Assembly (NCBI GenBank): GCA_000333855.2
Contig: CM007339.1
Span: 96,555-109,682, forward strand
Direction of reading: 5' to 3'
DNA: 13,128 nt
DNA from: Endotrypanum monterogeii
Lineage: Eukaryota > Euglenozoa > Kinetoplastea > Trypanosomatida > Trypanosomatidae
The number at the start of each line of letters is the position of its first letter. The stretch's first letter is position 1. Under the pieces are notes generated by a model. The model was not told where the DNA came from. It searched no databases and was given only the letters and a program-made list of their open reading frames with translations. A program made the position numbers and the translations under genes. Positions 1 to 7,438 of this stretch are shown here, one piece after another.

Positions 1-53
<53 letters not shown>

Positions 54-56
54 GTG
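1..56. repeat. Compound TA/TG microsatellite at the left end
   Basis: An uninterrupted TA repeat (about 1-37) passes through a short junction into a TG repeat (about 41-56). The window begins inside the repeat, so its true length is unknown. It is the reverse-complement arrangement of the CA/TA repeat at the right end. Confidence 0.97.
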
Positions 57-458
57 CAGATCTATTTCTCTCTGTGCGTCATTTTCTGTCTCGAGGCATC
101 TCGAATAGTTTCCCCTCAATGCTTCTGCTGCTTCTTGTTTCACGCTACGCCTGTTGCCGTTTTGTCAGGCCTCTGTTTACGCCTGCCTTAGCCGTTCCCC
201 CCCTTTTTCCTTCTGTCTTCTTGGGTCAGGGAGGTGTTTTCATTTGTCTTTTTGTGTGCTCTGTGCGGACGTCAACTTCCCCTCTCCTGTCTCCTCCCTT
301 GCTCTTTCTTTTTCTGCGATTTCGTCGTATTTTTTTTTCTCTTTTTGTCGGACTTCGTGAGCTTTGTTTTCGGTGACGTGGTAATGCGTTGGACGGTGGG
401 ACGCTGGTGACGAGGGGCTTGTTCACATACACTTGCTTTTTGTTATCCCCTTTCCTTG

Positions 459-485
459 TAAAACACGGCTGTTGACCGTGTTTTA
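459..485. other. Perfect 10-bp inverted repeat with 7-nt loop
   Basis: The arms TAAAACACGG (459-468) and CCGTGTTTTA (476-485) are exact reverse complements around the loop CTGTTGA (469-475). G458/T486 and T457/G487 could add two wobble pairs in RNA. It lies in otherwise unstructured T-rich DNA. No function is known; it could be an RNA stem-loop in an untranslated region. Confidence 0.75.
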
Positions 486-769
486 TGCGTGTTCTTGTGC
501 GCTGGGGAGGCCTTCACTCTGTTACCTCCATGTGGGGTCTTGTATGTGTTGACGTCTCTCTCTCCCTCGCTTGCTAGGTGTGTGGTGATCTACCTCTTTT
601 GCGGGTCGTATTTTTTTTTTTTGGGGGGGGGGAGGGGGTGCTTATGTTTTTTTTTTACCATCTGCCTTCTTTCTTGTGCCTGCCTGTCCCCACCCTCCTT
701 TCCCTCTTTCCCACCGAGAACAAATATACACATACAACTATATAAGACATGCACACATGTATATGTCTA

Positions 770-791
770 TGTGTGTGCGTGTGTGTGTGTG
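770..791. repeat. Imperfect TG microsatellite
   Basis: TG dinucleotide repeat broken by one C, inside T-rich intergenic DNA. Confidence 0.9.
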
Positions 792-1033
792 TTTGGTTGT
801 TGCGCTCTTTCCACCTTTTTTCTTTTTCAGTATTTTTTTTTTGTTTGTTTCATTCCCTCTGCGAGCTTGTCACAACTTTCTTGCAGGCTTTACGACACTT
901 GACCCCCTTTCTGTTTCCATCTCGGTGTATGATTACAGGCCTCAATAATGCCTGTTTATTTTCAATTTTCAAGGTTCGTATTTGTGAAACATTTCTCCAG
1001 ATCCCCACCACGCCCCTCTCATATCTTGGTTGA

Positions 1034-1053
1034 TTTGCTTTCTATTTCTGCAG
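1034..1053 (+). promoter_or_regulatory. Candidate trans-splice acceptor
   Basis: A pyrimidine-dominated tract ends in CTGCAG (AG at 1052-1053), the usual form of a spliced-leader acceptor in trypanosomatids. It lies about 30 bases upstream of a protein-like but frame-broken patch (1085-1400), so it may be the leftover acceptor of a dead gene. Such tracts are common in this DNA, so usage is not established. Confidence 0.3.
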
Positions 1054-1084
1054 TCGCTCTTTCCCTCCTTCCCCCCACACACAT

Positions 1085-1400
1085 ACGGAGAACTACGCAA
1101 AAGTGGATCATGTAATTTGGGGTGTCATCAGGAACAAAAACAGAAACTGCTTACTTCCCTCCAAGACATGCTTATCGAGGGTGATATCAACTTCTCGCCT
1201 TTGGCGCTGTGTGTGACAGCTTCATCGGGAAGGGTCCTCTACTACCCCGACTCGACTCGCTCAAACCTGGGGCACACACACACACACACAACTCATGTTA
1301 GTCACTTTGAGCACACATGGTCCCCAAATTCATGCTTCTACCACCCACCACCGTGGCTCTTCAACTTCACTTTGTACTTCTTCGTTCTCTCAACCCTTTT
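1085..1400 (+). pseudogene. Frame-broken protein-like patch, possibly a nucleoporin-type propeller relic
   Basis: Three short protein-like stretches follow each other in three different + frames. The first, 1088-1135, reads ENYAKVDHVIWGVIRN. The second, about 1141-1272, includes ALCVTASSGRVLYYPDS at 1204-1254. The third, about 1329-1382, reads FMLLPPTTVALQL and onward. The frame changes fall at an A-rich stretch (about 1134-1143) and at or after a CA microsatellite (1273-1290), both typical slippage sites. The middle stretch resembles, to my eye, the 'TxSGxVxYWPS' type of strand found in the N-terminal beta-propeller of Nup133/Nup155-like nucleoporins. That is recognition of a pattern, not a search result. 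No intact ATG frame covers the patch. Alternatives are a relic of another gene or chance open frames. Confidence 0.3.
1273..1290. repeat. CA microsatellite
   Basis: Nine CA units inside the broken protein-like patch; one of the apparent frame changes falls at or after this repeat. Confidence 0.95.
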
Positions 1401-1721
1401 TTTTTTTTACTGCACATTGGTCATGCTTTTGTGTATTTTTTGAGGCTTCAGCAGCGTGCTTGAGTCAGTGATCTCGTCTCCTCGTCGTTTCTCGCACTCA
1501 ATCGGCTAGGTCATCGCGCGTGTTTCTTTAGGGTTGATTTTGTCCCCCACAGATCCGCCGCCTTGAGGTTTTCATTTTTCTTCCCCAACACAGCTGTGAA
1601 TCCCTTGCTCGCTCACTCGATCGCGGAACTCTCTCCTCGTTTTTATCATCATCTTCTTCCATGTAAATTCCATTTCCCCCCACGCAGCTGTGTTTATTTT
1701 GTTTGCGAAGGTTCTCTTCTT
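1401..1721. other. Intergenic DNA upstream of the EHD gene
   Basis: T/C-rich DNA with a T-run (about 1400-1410) and a second possible acceptor, CCCCCACAG, ending near 1552. The frame of the downstream EHD gene is open from 1563, but the 125 codons before its ATG are Phe/Ser/Cys/Leu-rich products of poly-pyrimidine and have no ATG at the front. I treat them as untranslated. Confidence 0.7.
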
Positions 1722-1821
1722 TCCCCTCTTTCTTTTTGTCTCCTGCGTCTTCGTTCTATTCATTGCTCTGCCTTTTTTTTTTCCTGTGTCTTTGTTTCAC
1801 CCCGCCTTTGTCGCCACCCAG
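1722..1821 (+). promoter_or_regulatory. Polypyrimidine tract and probable trans-splice acceptor of the EHD gene
   Basis: A long T/C-rich tract, with a T-run near 1772-1780, ends in CACCCAG (AG at 1820-1821). This is the arrangement where the spliced leader is added in trypanosomatids. Use of this site gives a 116-base 5' leader with no ATG before the start codon at 1938. CCCCAG ending at 1864 is a second candidate. Confidence 0.5.
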
Positions 1822-1937
1822 ACTCCTTGCTGTGTGTGCGAGTGCTCGCGTGTTTCTGCCCCAGGTGTAGGGAAGGTCGCCTGGAGCCACCGCATCTCCT
1901 TTTATCGAGCTCCATTTTCTTTTCTCTTCTTGGGCGA

Positions 1938-3818
1938 ATGTCTAAGGCTGGTGAGTCGGTTCCGATGCCTCTGCGCGCGTGGGAGTCAAGCGGCGATGTG
2001 CCGGGCAGCATGGGCGTGCTCATCAAAAAGCTTTACCCGCTATACACCGAGCGCGTGCGGCCGCTGGAGGAGATGTACAAGTACGACGTGTTTCAGCCGA
2101 CCTGGTTTGAGCAAACGATTCAAAGTGAGCGCCCGCTGATCACTTTGTTCGGTCCTTGGTCGGCTGGCAAGACCACCTTCATCAATTACCTCTTGCAGAG
2201 CAACTACTTGTGGACAGGACCGCAGCCGACAACGGCACAGTTCACGGTTGTGATGAATGGGCAAGAGCCAGGCCCTATTGATGGTCAGGGGCTGGTCAAC
2301 TCAAAGGATTTGCCCTTCAAGGGTCTACTCGATTTTGGCGAAGCGTTCATCAGCAACCTCAAGGGATTTCAGATCCCACACGCTTTGCTAGAGCGCGTTA
2401 CGCTCGTCGACACCCCTGGTGTACTGGAGAGTGCCAGTGAGATCCATCAGCGCAGGTACGACTATGTCAAGGTCTGTCGCTGGTTTGCTGAGCGAAGCGA
2501 TTTGATCTTCGTCTTTTTCGATCCAACGAAGCTGTCTGCCGGTGCGGAGCTGCGCCAACTCTTCCAAGTATCCTTCAAGGGAATTGAGAATCGTCTGCGC
2601 CTTGTACTGAACAAGGCGGACACTGTTTCTTCACAGGAGCTTATGCGTGTCTACGGTAGCTTGTTTTGGAACTTGTCAAACTTCATTAACACAACGGAGC
2701 CGCCGCGCGTGTACGTTGGAAGCTTCTGGGATCAGCCGTACGGGCCGAGTTCTTTTTCTCTTTTATTTGCCGAGGAAAAGGCAGACCTGCTCCATGAGCT
2801 GCTCGAGATAATACCGCAGCAGGCCAAGGACAAGAAGATCGCGTCTCTCCTTCGGCGAGCCAAGGAGGTCCTCGTGCACGCCGTCATTGTGGGGGGCATT
2901 CGAGCTGAGTTACCGCTGGTTTTCGGTAAGGAAAAGGCAAAGAAGAAGGCCAGGGAGAGGCTGCCGGAGCGCTACGAGAGGATCGGCACCGAATTGAGGA
3001 TGAACCATCGAGACTTTCCACCGGTGAGGGCATACCAGACCTTCCTGGAGCGTATGGATGTTGAGAAATTCCCGTCGCTGAAGAAAGCGGAGAAGGCTGG
3101 CCTCATCCGCCGCATCCAGGAGCTGATTGGCTCGATCCTTCCGTCTATGCTCCGACCAGTGCGCAATACGGCTGCAGCGAATCCATTTGACGCGGAGGCT
3201 CGGATGAGTTTATTAAACATGTATCGCAACCAAGTGCGCTTGCAGCTGCATGGGGAGGCGGGCACACAGGACAGCTCAGACATCGTCGCCCCTGCTATGC
3301 GCCAGGTTGTTCCTGCTCCAGTGACCCAGGGTCCGTCGTCGATTCCTGCGACCGCCGCCGAATCCAACTCGGCCTCACAACAGGGCCCCAGCAGCATCAC
3401 GCCAGTCTCCTCCGTGTTGTCTTCTTCAACGTCGCCTTCCCGCCAAGCGACGGTGGCATCCGCACCTGGTCGTACTTCGCTGCCGCCTTCGCAGTCGACG
3501 GACGCGCGGGTGCCGATGTCAGTTATGCAGGAGATCATGGTTCGTGCACAGCAGAATCATATACTACAGGTACAACGGAACCGCAATCGACCCGCGTCTC
3601 CTAGCTTGCCCAATGCGCCATCCTCATCCGTATCACCACCCGAAGCCAATTTCGCTGAGTCCTCTGTGACCCCTACCCCGAGAGATGCCGATGGTTACAA
3701 GGATCTGTACCCACCTACCGAGGTACCGCAACCTCACTCGCTTCCAGAACGTAATGCCCACGCATATACATCGGTTAGTGCGGACGTCTCAAAACCACAC
3801 CACAGATACGAGTCATAA
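1938..3818 (+). CDS. EHD-family dynamin-like ATPase lacking an EH domain
   Basis: This 626-residue protein matches the EHD (Eps15-homology-domain) ATPases, which bind ATP, oligomerise on membranes and drive tubulation and fission in endocytic recycling. Seen in order: an EHD N-terminal helical region (about 27-60); a P-loop GPWSAGKT (72-79); switch I PTT (97-99); DTPG (158-161); NKAD (225-228); the family signature RVYVGSFW (257-264); and a helical region (about 284-405) with the charged KEKAKKK stretch (331-337). From about 406 the similarity stops. An NPF tripeptide (415-417) is followed by about 200 Ser/Pro/Ala/Gln-rich residues with no C-terminal EH domain, EF-hand or membrane segment. 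Animal EHDs are about 540 residues and end in an EH domain. The ATG at 1938 is the first one after the likely splice site and lies just before the conserved region. The frame is open upstream to 1563, but that part is pyrimidine-derived. All nucleotide-binding motifs are intact, so it is probably active. Confidence 0.95.
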   Translation: MSKAGESVPMPLRAWESSGDVPGSMGVLIKKLYPLYTERVRPLEEMYKYDVFQPTWFEQTIQSERPLITLFGPWSAGKTTFINYLLQSNYLWTGPQPTTAQFTVVMNGQEPGPIDGQGLVNSKDLPFKGLLDFGEAFISNLKGFQIPHALLERVTLVDTPGVLESASEIHQRRYDYVKVCRWFAERSDLIFVFFDPTKLSAGAELRQLFQVSFKGIENRLRLVLNKADTVSSQELMRVYGSLFWNLSNFINTTEPPRVYVGSFWDQPYGPSSFSLLFAEEKADLLHELLEIIPQQAKDKKIASLLRRAKEVLVHAVIVGGIRAELPLVFGKEKAKKKARERLPERYERIGTELRMNHRDFPPVRAYQTFLERMDVEKFPSLKKAEKAGLIRRIQELIGSILPSMLRPVRNTAAANPFDAEARMSLLNMYRNQVRLQLHGEAGTQDSSDIVAPAMRQVVPAPVTQGPSSIPATAAESNSASQQGPSSITPVSSVLSSSTSPSRQATVASAPGRTSLPPSQSTDARVPMSVMQEIMVRAQQNHILQVQRNRNRPASPSLPNAPSSSVSPPEANFAESSVTPTPRDADGYKDLYPPTEVPQPHSLPERNAHAYTSVSADVSKPHHRYES

Positions 3819-3963
3819 GTTTTTTCGGAATCAGGTGCGACCTCTCCCTCCCCCTCTTCCACGCGACGCACGGCTCAACCGGCAAGATCAGTGGGTCGGC
3901 GCGCTGCCTTGTTGATTGTTCCCCATTCTTTACCGCGGACGTGTTCCCTTTTCGGTGCGTATC

Positions 3964-3966
<3 letters not shown>
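3819..3966. other. Start of the EHD gene 3' untranslated region
   Basis: It follows the TAA at 3816-3818 and is pyrimidine-rich. No polyadenylation signal can be expected, since trypanosomatid poly(A) sites are set by the next trans-splice site. The 3' end of the transcript cannot be fixed from sequence. Confidence 0.6.

Positions 3967-3998
<32 letters not shown>
3967..3998. repeat. AT microsatellite
   Basis: Sixteen perfect AT units about 150 bases after the EHD stop codon. It is self-complementary and could form a hairpin in the 3' UTR. Confidence 0.97.
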
Positions 3999-4003
<5 letters not shown>

Positions 4004-4102
4004 TATTTTATTTTTTGTTTCTCACCTCTGTGTTGTCTGACGTTCAATCGAGCGGTGAGATCTGCTGTTTCTCATTGGTCTTCACTGCCTCCGATTAGTT
4101 GC

Positions 4103-4131
4103 ATATATATAAATATATATAAATATATATT
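4103..4131. repeat. Tandem 10-bp AT-rich repeat
   Basis: The unit ATATATATAA is repeated with exact 10-bp period, two full copies and one partial. A related block (18 shared bases) occurs at 4332-4351. Confidence 0.9.
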
Positions 4132-4292
4132 CCCCACTCACCATCTACGCATAGTGCTGGGCAGCTGGGTCTATGCCATATGGAGATCATTGATAGGGAA
4201 GGCGGGGGGGTTAAAGGGAATCGGGTCGATTTCTTTCTTGCTCTCCTTTGCCTTCACACATCAGCCACGGTCGCTTCATTCGAGCGCGCCCA

Positions 4293-4329
4293 CTTGTTTC
4301 TTTGCTCACCTTTTTTTTTTCTTCTGCAG
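4293..4329 (+). promoter_or_regulatory. Strong candidate trans-splice acceptor
   Basis: A pyrimidine tract with a ten-T run (4311-4320) ends in TTCTGCAG (AG at 4328-4329). It is one of the best-formed acceptors in the window, yet no intact gene lies within 4 kb. The next ATG is at 4354, which opens the interrupted frame described at 4354-4638. Confidence 0.45.
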
Positions 4330-4331
4330 TG

Positions 4332-4351
4332 ATATATATATAAATATATAT
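4332..4351. repeat. AT-rich repeat block related to 4103-4131
   Basis: Contains the same 18-base ATATATATAA-type sequence as the tandem block about 230 bases upstream. It sits between the acceptor AG and the ATG at 4354. Confidence 0.85.
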
Positions 4352-4353
4352 CC

Positions 4354-4638
4354 ATGACGCCTTTGTTTGGTGCAGCTCGAAGTCGAAGGGCGGAGGACTA
4401 CTTCCTCTGCCCCATTGCATAGAGCACCATCGGGGCAAGGCATGCTCTACGCTCATCACTCTATCCTTTACCTTTTGTGAACCATCATCACCACCACTAC
4501 CACCACCACAAGAAAAGAAAGCGGGTTGAGGAAGAAGATGAGACAGGACTTGACGAGGTAAGTGTACTCAATATAGATGCTCCGTGGTCTGGCTCACATA
4601 CTCAGTGGGAAGGTAACCTGCCCTCAGAATGGACGTAA
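4354..4638 (+). pseudogene. Candidate small gene broken by one TAG
   Basis: From the first ATG after a strong acceptor, one frame runs 95 codons to TAA (4636-4638) with a single in-frame TAG at 4420-4422 (codon 23). Before the TAG it reads MTPLFGAARSRRAEDYFLCP and two more residues. After the TAG it encodes a His-rich run (eight His with one Tyr, 4483-4509), then the basic cluster KKRKR (4510-4524, like a nuclear localisation signal), an acidic stretch (VEEEDE), and a Trp-containing end (WSGSHTQWEGNLPSEW). Such a layered composition is unlike the surrounding poly-pyrimidine noise. Another frame (about 4370-4480) is also open, so a frameshift model is possible. The two confident genes show no in-frame stops, so stop reassignment as in Blastocrithidia is unlikely. 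No family recognised. Confidence 0.3.
4388..4412. other. 10-bp stem with 5-nt loop
   Basis: GGGCGGAGGA (4388-4397) pairs with TCCTCTGCCC (4403-4412) around CTACT, with nine Watson-Crick pairs and one G-U pair when read as + strand RNA. On the - strand that pair would be a C-A mismatch, so any RNA role favours the + strand. Function unknown. Confidence 0.6.
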
Positions 4639-4934
4639 AAAAAAAAAAGAGCGAATCTGAGGATTCTACTGACGCCCTACGTTTGGTTTAGAATTTGCTT
4701 TTTATACATGTTTGCACCGAAGCTATTGTGCAGAGCAGCAATGTGTATGGGAAAAAAAAAGAGGCAGAACCGACGGCACTCGTTCTGAGCGCGTACACAT
4801 TCGCTGCCATGGGTGTCATATTGGAGCTGTTGAACGTATGTCTGCGTGTGCCGCATATCTCTGCTCGTCTTTTTTTTTTCTACAAATTTTCTTCTGGATG
4901 CGCTGCCCCCATCGATCATCTCATCTCCTCATGA
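4629..4934 (+). pseudogene. Second frame-broken coding-like stretch, membrane-protein-like
   Basis: A frame starting at the ATG at 4629 runs through an A-run (4637-4648), reads SESEDSTDALRLV, stops at TAG (4689-4691), and then stays open to TGA at 4932-4934. The later part contains a hydrophobic segment LVLSAYTFAAMGVILELL (about 4778-4831) that could span a membrane, preceded by GKKKEAEPTA. It begins where the 4354-4638 frame ends and is offset by one frame at the A-run, so the two could be pieces of one decayed gene. No family recognised; an alternative is chance open frame. Confidence 0.2.
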
Positions 4935-5303
4935 ACTCTCGTCCTACCAATAGTAGCATAAGTATATCAAATGCCTATCCATTCTCATTCATCAGCGTTA
5001 GTTCTCCTTGCTCCCCCCCTATCCCTTTCTCCCCTTCACCGTCTATCTTGCGAGTGTGTGGGTTCTTGCTATGCGATTGCATTCACAGTGCCGGTGTAGA
5101 AGGATTTATAGCGTGGAAATGAGCACGCAAGACACCGGGGAAAAAAAAAATTCCGTGCGTCTGTGATAGGTAGCCGATGTAGCGAGAGGGGAGGGTTCGT
5201 CCTCTCTCCCTTCCTCCTATGTTTTTTCGCTTACAGGCATATGCGGCACAGGGGGCATACATCCACCACCACGAGTACTGGCAAGAAACTGCGCCGTTCG
5301 GGC

Positions 5304-5321
5304 CACACACACACACACACA
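5304..5321. repeat. CA microsatellite
   Basis: About nine CA units, followed by a purine-rich GGAGAGGGGGGC stretch. Confidence 0.95.
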
Positions 5322-5448
5322 ATGGAGAGGGGGGCGGGGGCGGGTAGGATGACTGTCCCTGTCGTGACGGTCTTTGCCTTGCATCCTCTCTTGGTTCTCC
5401 AACGATGCGATCTTCCAATTGCCACGGAAGGAGACCTGTAGAGGCACA

Positions 5449-5477
5449 GCGCGGCGCGGCGCGGCGGGGGGGGGGGG
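5449..5477. repeat. GCGGC tandem repeat running into a 12-G run
   Basis: GCGGC is repeated about three times (5451-5465), followed by twelve consecutive G (5466-5477). The G-run can form quadruplex structure and is a likely site of length error. Confidence 0.85.
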
Positions 5478-5732
5478 CGAATATTGCAGGATCGGAAGAA
5501 AAGAAGTTGGGCAAAATTTTTTTTTCCTTCTCTTTTGCGTTCCCCCCTCCCCCTCCGGCAACGCTTCGCGTGCGTGTGGGTATTGGGCGAGGCGCCGTTT
5601 CTTTACTCAGTGCCTGGTGGTGCCAACATTCCCAGAAAACGTTCGGAATATCAGCAAATCACGTTGTCGTCGAGCTGCGGTGACGATCCTCCAGGGGCTA
5701 TATAATTAGTTTGTTCTAGAGCTGCTGCTCGG

Positions 5733-6260
5733 TTGAGCGGGGTGGTAGCGGCGGAGGATACTGTCCCCCCCTTACACACACACACACACACATACACACA
5801 CATACACGTGTGCAAAGTCGATTTTTTTTGTAAAGCACCGTTTCCCCAATGTGATATCGCTTGTGTCATTTCAAGGCGAACAACCGAGGTGGAGAAGAGG
5901 GGGCCGCCGGGTAGCTGTGGCTCCACTTCGAGTGGCGCTGCTGTTCTGAGCACTCACCGCGTGACTCGTTGGCGAGATTATTTTCTCGTTTGTTTGCGTT
6001 TGCGCGTACTGACGCCTTGGAGGTATCCTCGGGGGTTCTAGTTGGGAATTGCAGAAGGGCGCACCGCCTCATTTGGTGTGGCAGCGGTGGTGCTGGTGCC
6101 GCAGTCAGTCCCTCGCTTTATCTTTTCCACGTACAGCACCGTTTTCGTGTATTTACCACCGTGGTGCTTGCTGCGCAGGAGTTGGCCTCAGGACACATAC
6201 ATGGCTGCACTGTGGCTGGCATGTTGTGATACAGTGGTTGCGCCCGATGAGCGCACGTGA
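5733..6260 (+). pseudogene. Coding-like stretch with one in-frame TAG (weak)
   Basis: One + frame is open over 528 bases except for TAG at 6039-6041, and ends at TGA 6258-6260. It has no ATG at its front and begins through a CA repeat. The second half reads plausibly as protein (for example GVAAVVLVPQSVPRFIFSTY) with a moderate preference for G/C at codon third positions. However, the other two + frames are also open for roughly 180-260 bases here, which weakens the case. It could be a decayed gene or simply a less T-rich island. No family recognised. Confidence 0.15.
5774..5807. repeat. Interrupted CA microsatellite
   Basis: CA repeat with two CATA interruptions. Confidence 0.93.
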
Positions 6261-7437
6261 ATGCCCCTGCAAAAGGTAAGTGATATATAGAATGGGCATC
6301 ACGATTAAAAAAAAAAAAGAATCCACACTTAGTTGAGTTCGACAGCTTTTTCTTTTCCGAAAAACCTCGAGGAGACTACAGGTGCAGGGAGGGGAGGGGG
6401 GGGGGCCGAGCAGAGGTGCCGAGAATCTAGCCTCAAGCTCAAGGGGCTGTGGCTGATCACCTTCCACTTTTTCCCTCGACTTGCACCAGTGTTCTTCGTT
6501 GTCGCTCTCCAATTTTTTTTACCTCTGGAATGTATGTCGTTCTTCAGAGCTGCAATTCAAGTAAGGGATCTCGTAGTGAGACGAGAGGGCGGATGCCCTG
6601 TCCTAGCGGACTGCTCTCCTAGGAGGGGCTTTCGTTGTTGCAGGAGAATCAAGCCCCACGGAAATAGATCAAGTCGCGCGGTTTATGGCGCAGTACATTC
6701 CGGAATGCACTCCAGCTTCCCGCCTTTTTTTTTTTTTTTTGATGGGGGTGATCGAAGCGCGTGTCGACAAGGGACGAGTGATGTTGCGTGGATCGACAGT
6801 GCAGCCTCAGAACCGCCGTCGTTTTTGCTTTTTTTGGTGTGCGAGAGAAACGCCCCCTTTTCTTACCCTCCCCTCTCTCCATAAACATGGACTGACCCTT
6901 GCTGCAATTCTTTGCAATACCTGCCCTCGCGCACGCTGCTGCTCTCAGGGTTCCTCTTCGCTCTTTTTGATTGGGACTGACAGCAGTGAGTGCCAGGTGC
7001 GGGGGAGGCTGCGTTGATCTGACGACGCAACTATAATTGCCTCTCTCCCCCTCCCCAAATCCTCCTTTGGTGAACAAGAGTATATTATTGGTTCCACGGA
7101 TTATGGTGCGGTATACAGCGTCGTATCTGGCGAGAGCGGGATGAGGGGGAAGCAGGCCAAAGAAGAAAAATAGAAAACACGTTGCGCATCGCCGATTTCT
7201 ACCGATTCGTGCGCACTTACATTAGTTGACTTGAGAGGAGGTGTGCATGGTGGTGTCTGGGGGTACACCATTAATACAGACACTTCTGCTACTCTCGGCG
7301 TGTGTGTCCTGTGGTGTAGTACACGGGTCCGAGCGACAGGCCGCTGTTCAGCCGGGTCGGCCGTGCGCACGCGCCCGCCTCTTCGAGTTCTTCACGGTTG
7401 CTTGGCAGAATGCTTCCGAGTGATCTCCACCTCCCTT

Positions 7438-7438
<1 letters not shown>
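6261..7438. other. Intergenic DNA with one long ATG-less frame
   Basis: Holds an A-run (6307-6318), a G-rich run (6387-6405, GGG-A-GGGG-A-G10, able to form a quadruplex) and a T-run (6725-6740). A frame at 6333-6884 (about 183 codons) is open but starts at TTG, reads through G-, T- and poly-Phe runs, and has no recognisable domain. A minus-strand frame at 6649-7077 overlaps it and is no more convincing. I see no supported gene. Confidence 0.6.

Larger units (their letters stand above)
57..1084. other. Pyrimidine-rich intergenic DNA, no convincing gene
   Basis: This stretch is T/C-rich on the + strand, with T-runs (611-622, 647-656), a G-run (623-638) and a TG repeat (about 770-791). Several frames of 60-137 codons are open, but their translations are Phe/Leu/Ser/Cys-rich products of poly-pyrimidine and TG repeats, so I do not call them genes. 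The composition is typical of a trypanosomatid intergenic or 3' UTR region read in the + direction. A perfect hairpin at 459-485 is listed separately. Confidence 0.8.
4935..5732. other. Intergenic DNA, no supported gene
   Basis: Mixed composition with A-runs (5140-5149), a CA repeat (5304-5321), a GCGGC/G-run block (5449-5477) and a T-run (5518-5526). Open frames of 60-143 codons exist on both strands but read through the repeats and resemble no family I know. Confidence 0.6.

Noticed and set aside
489..902. 137-codon open frame on the + strand
   Set aside because: The translation is made of T-runs, G-runs and TG repeats (poly-Phe, poly-Gly, Val/Cys alternation) and has no protein-like part.
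1563..1937. 125-codon upstream extension of the EHD frame
   Set aside because: It has no ATG at its front, translates to Phe/Ser/Cys-rich residues from poly-pyrimidine, and contains the likely splice acceptors. The conserved EHD N-terminal region begins only after the ATG at 1938.
2972..3538. 188-codon frame on the minus strand
   Set aside because: It lies wholly within the EHD coding region, has no recognisable domain, and is a shadow of the biased codon use of the real gene.
4420..4422. In-frame TAG as evidence for a reassigned genetic code (as in Blastocrithidia)
   Set aside because: The two intact genes contain no internal stops and end normally at conventional stop codons, so a standard code is the simpler reading.
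4556..4563. GAGGTAAG, like a cis-intron 5' splice site (also AAAGGTAAGTG near 6273)
   Set aside because: Cis-introns are extremely rare in trypanosomatids (known mainly in poly(A) polymerase and one DEAD-box helicase gene), and I cannot pair these sites with an acceptor that joins coding sequence.
6333..6884. 183-codon open frame
   Set aside because: It starts at TTG, reads through G-, T- and poly-Phe runs, and overlaps an equally open minus-strand frame; no domain seen.
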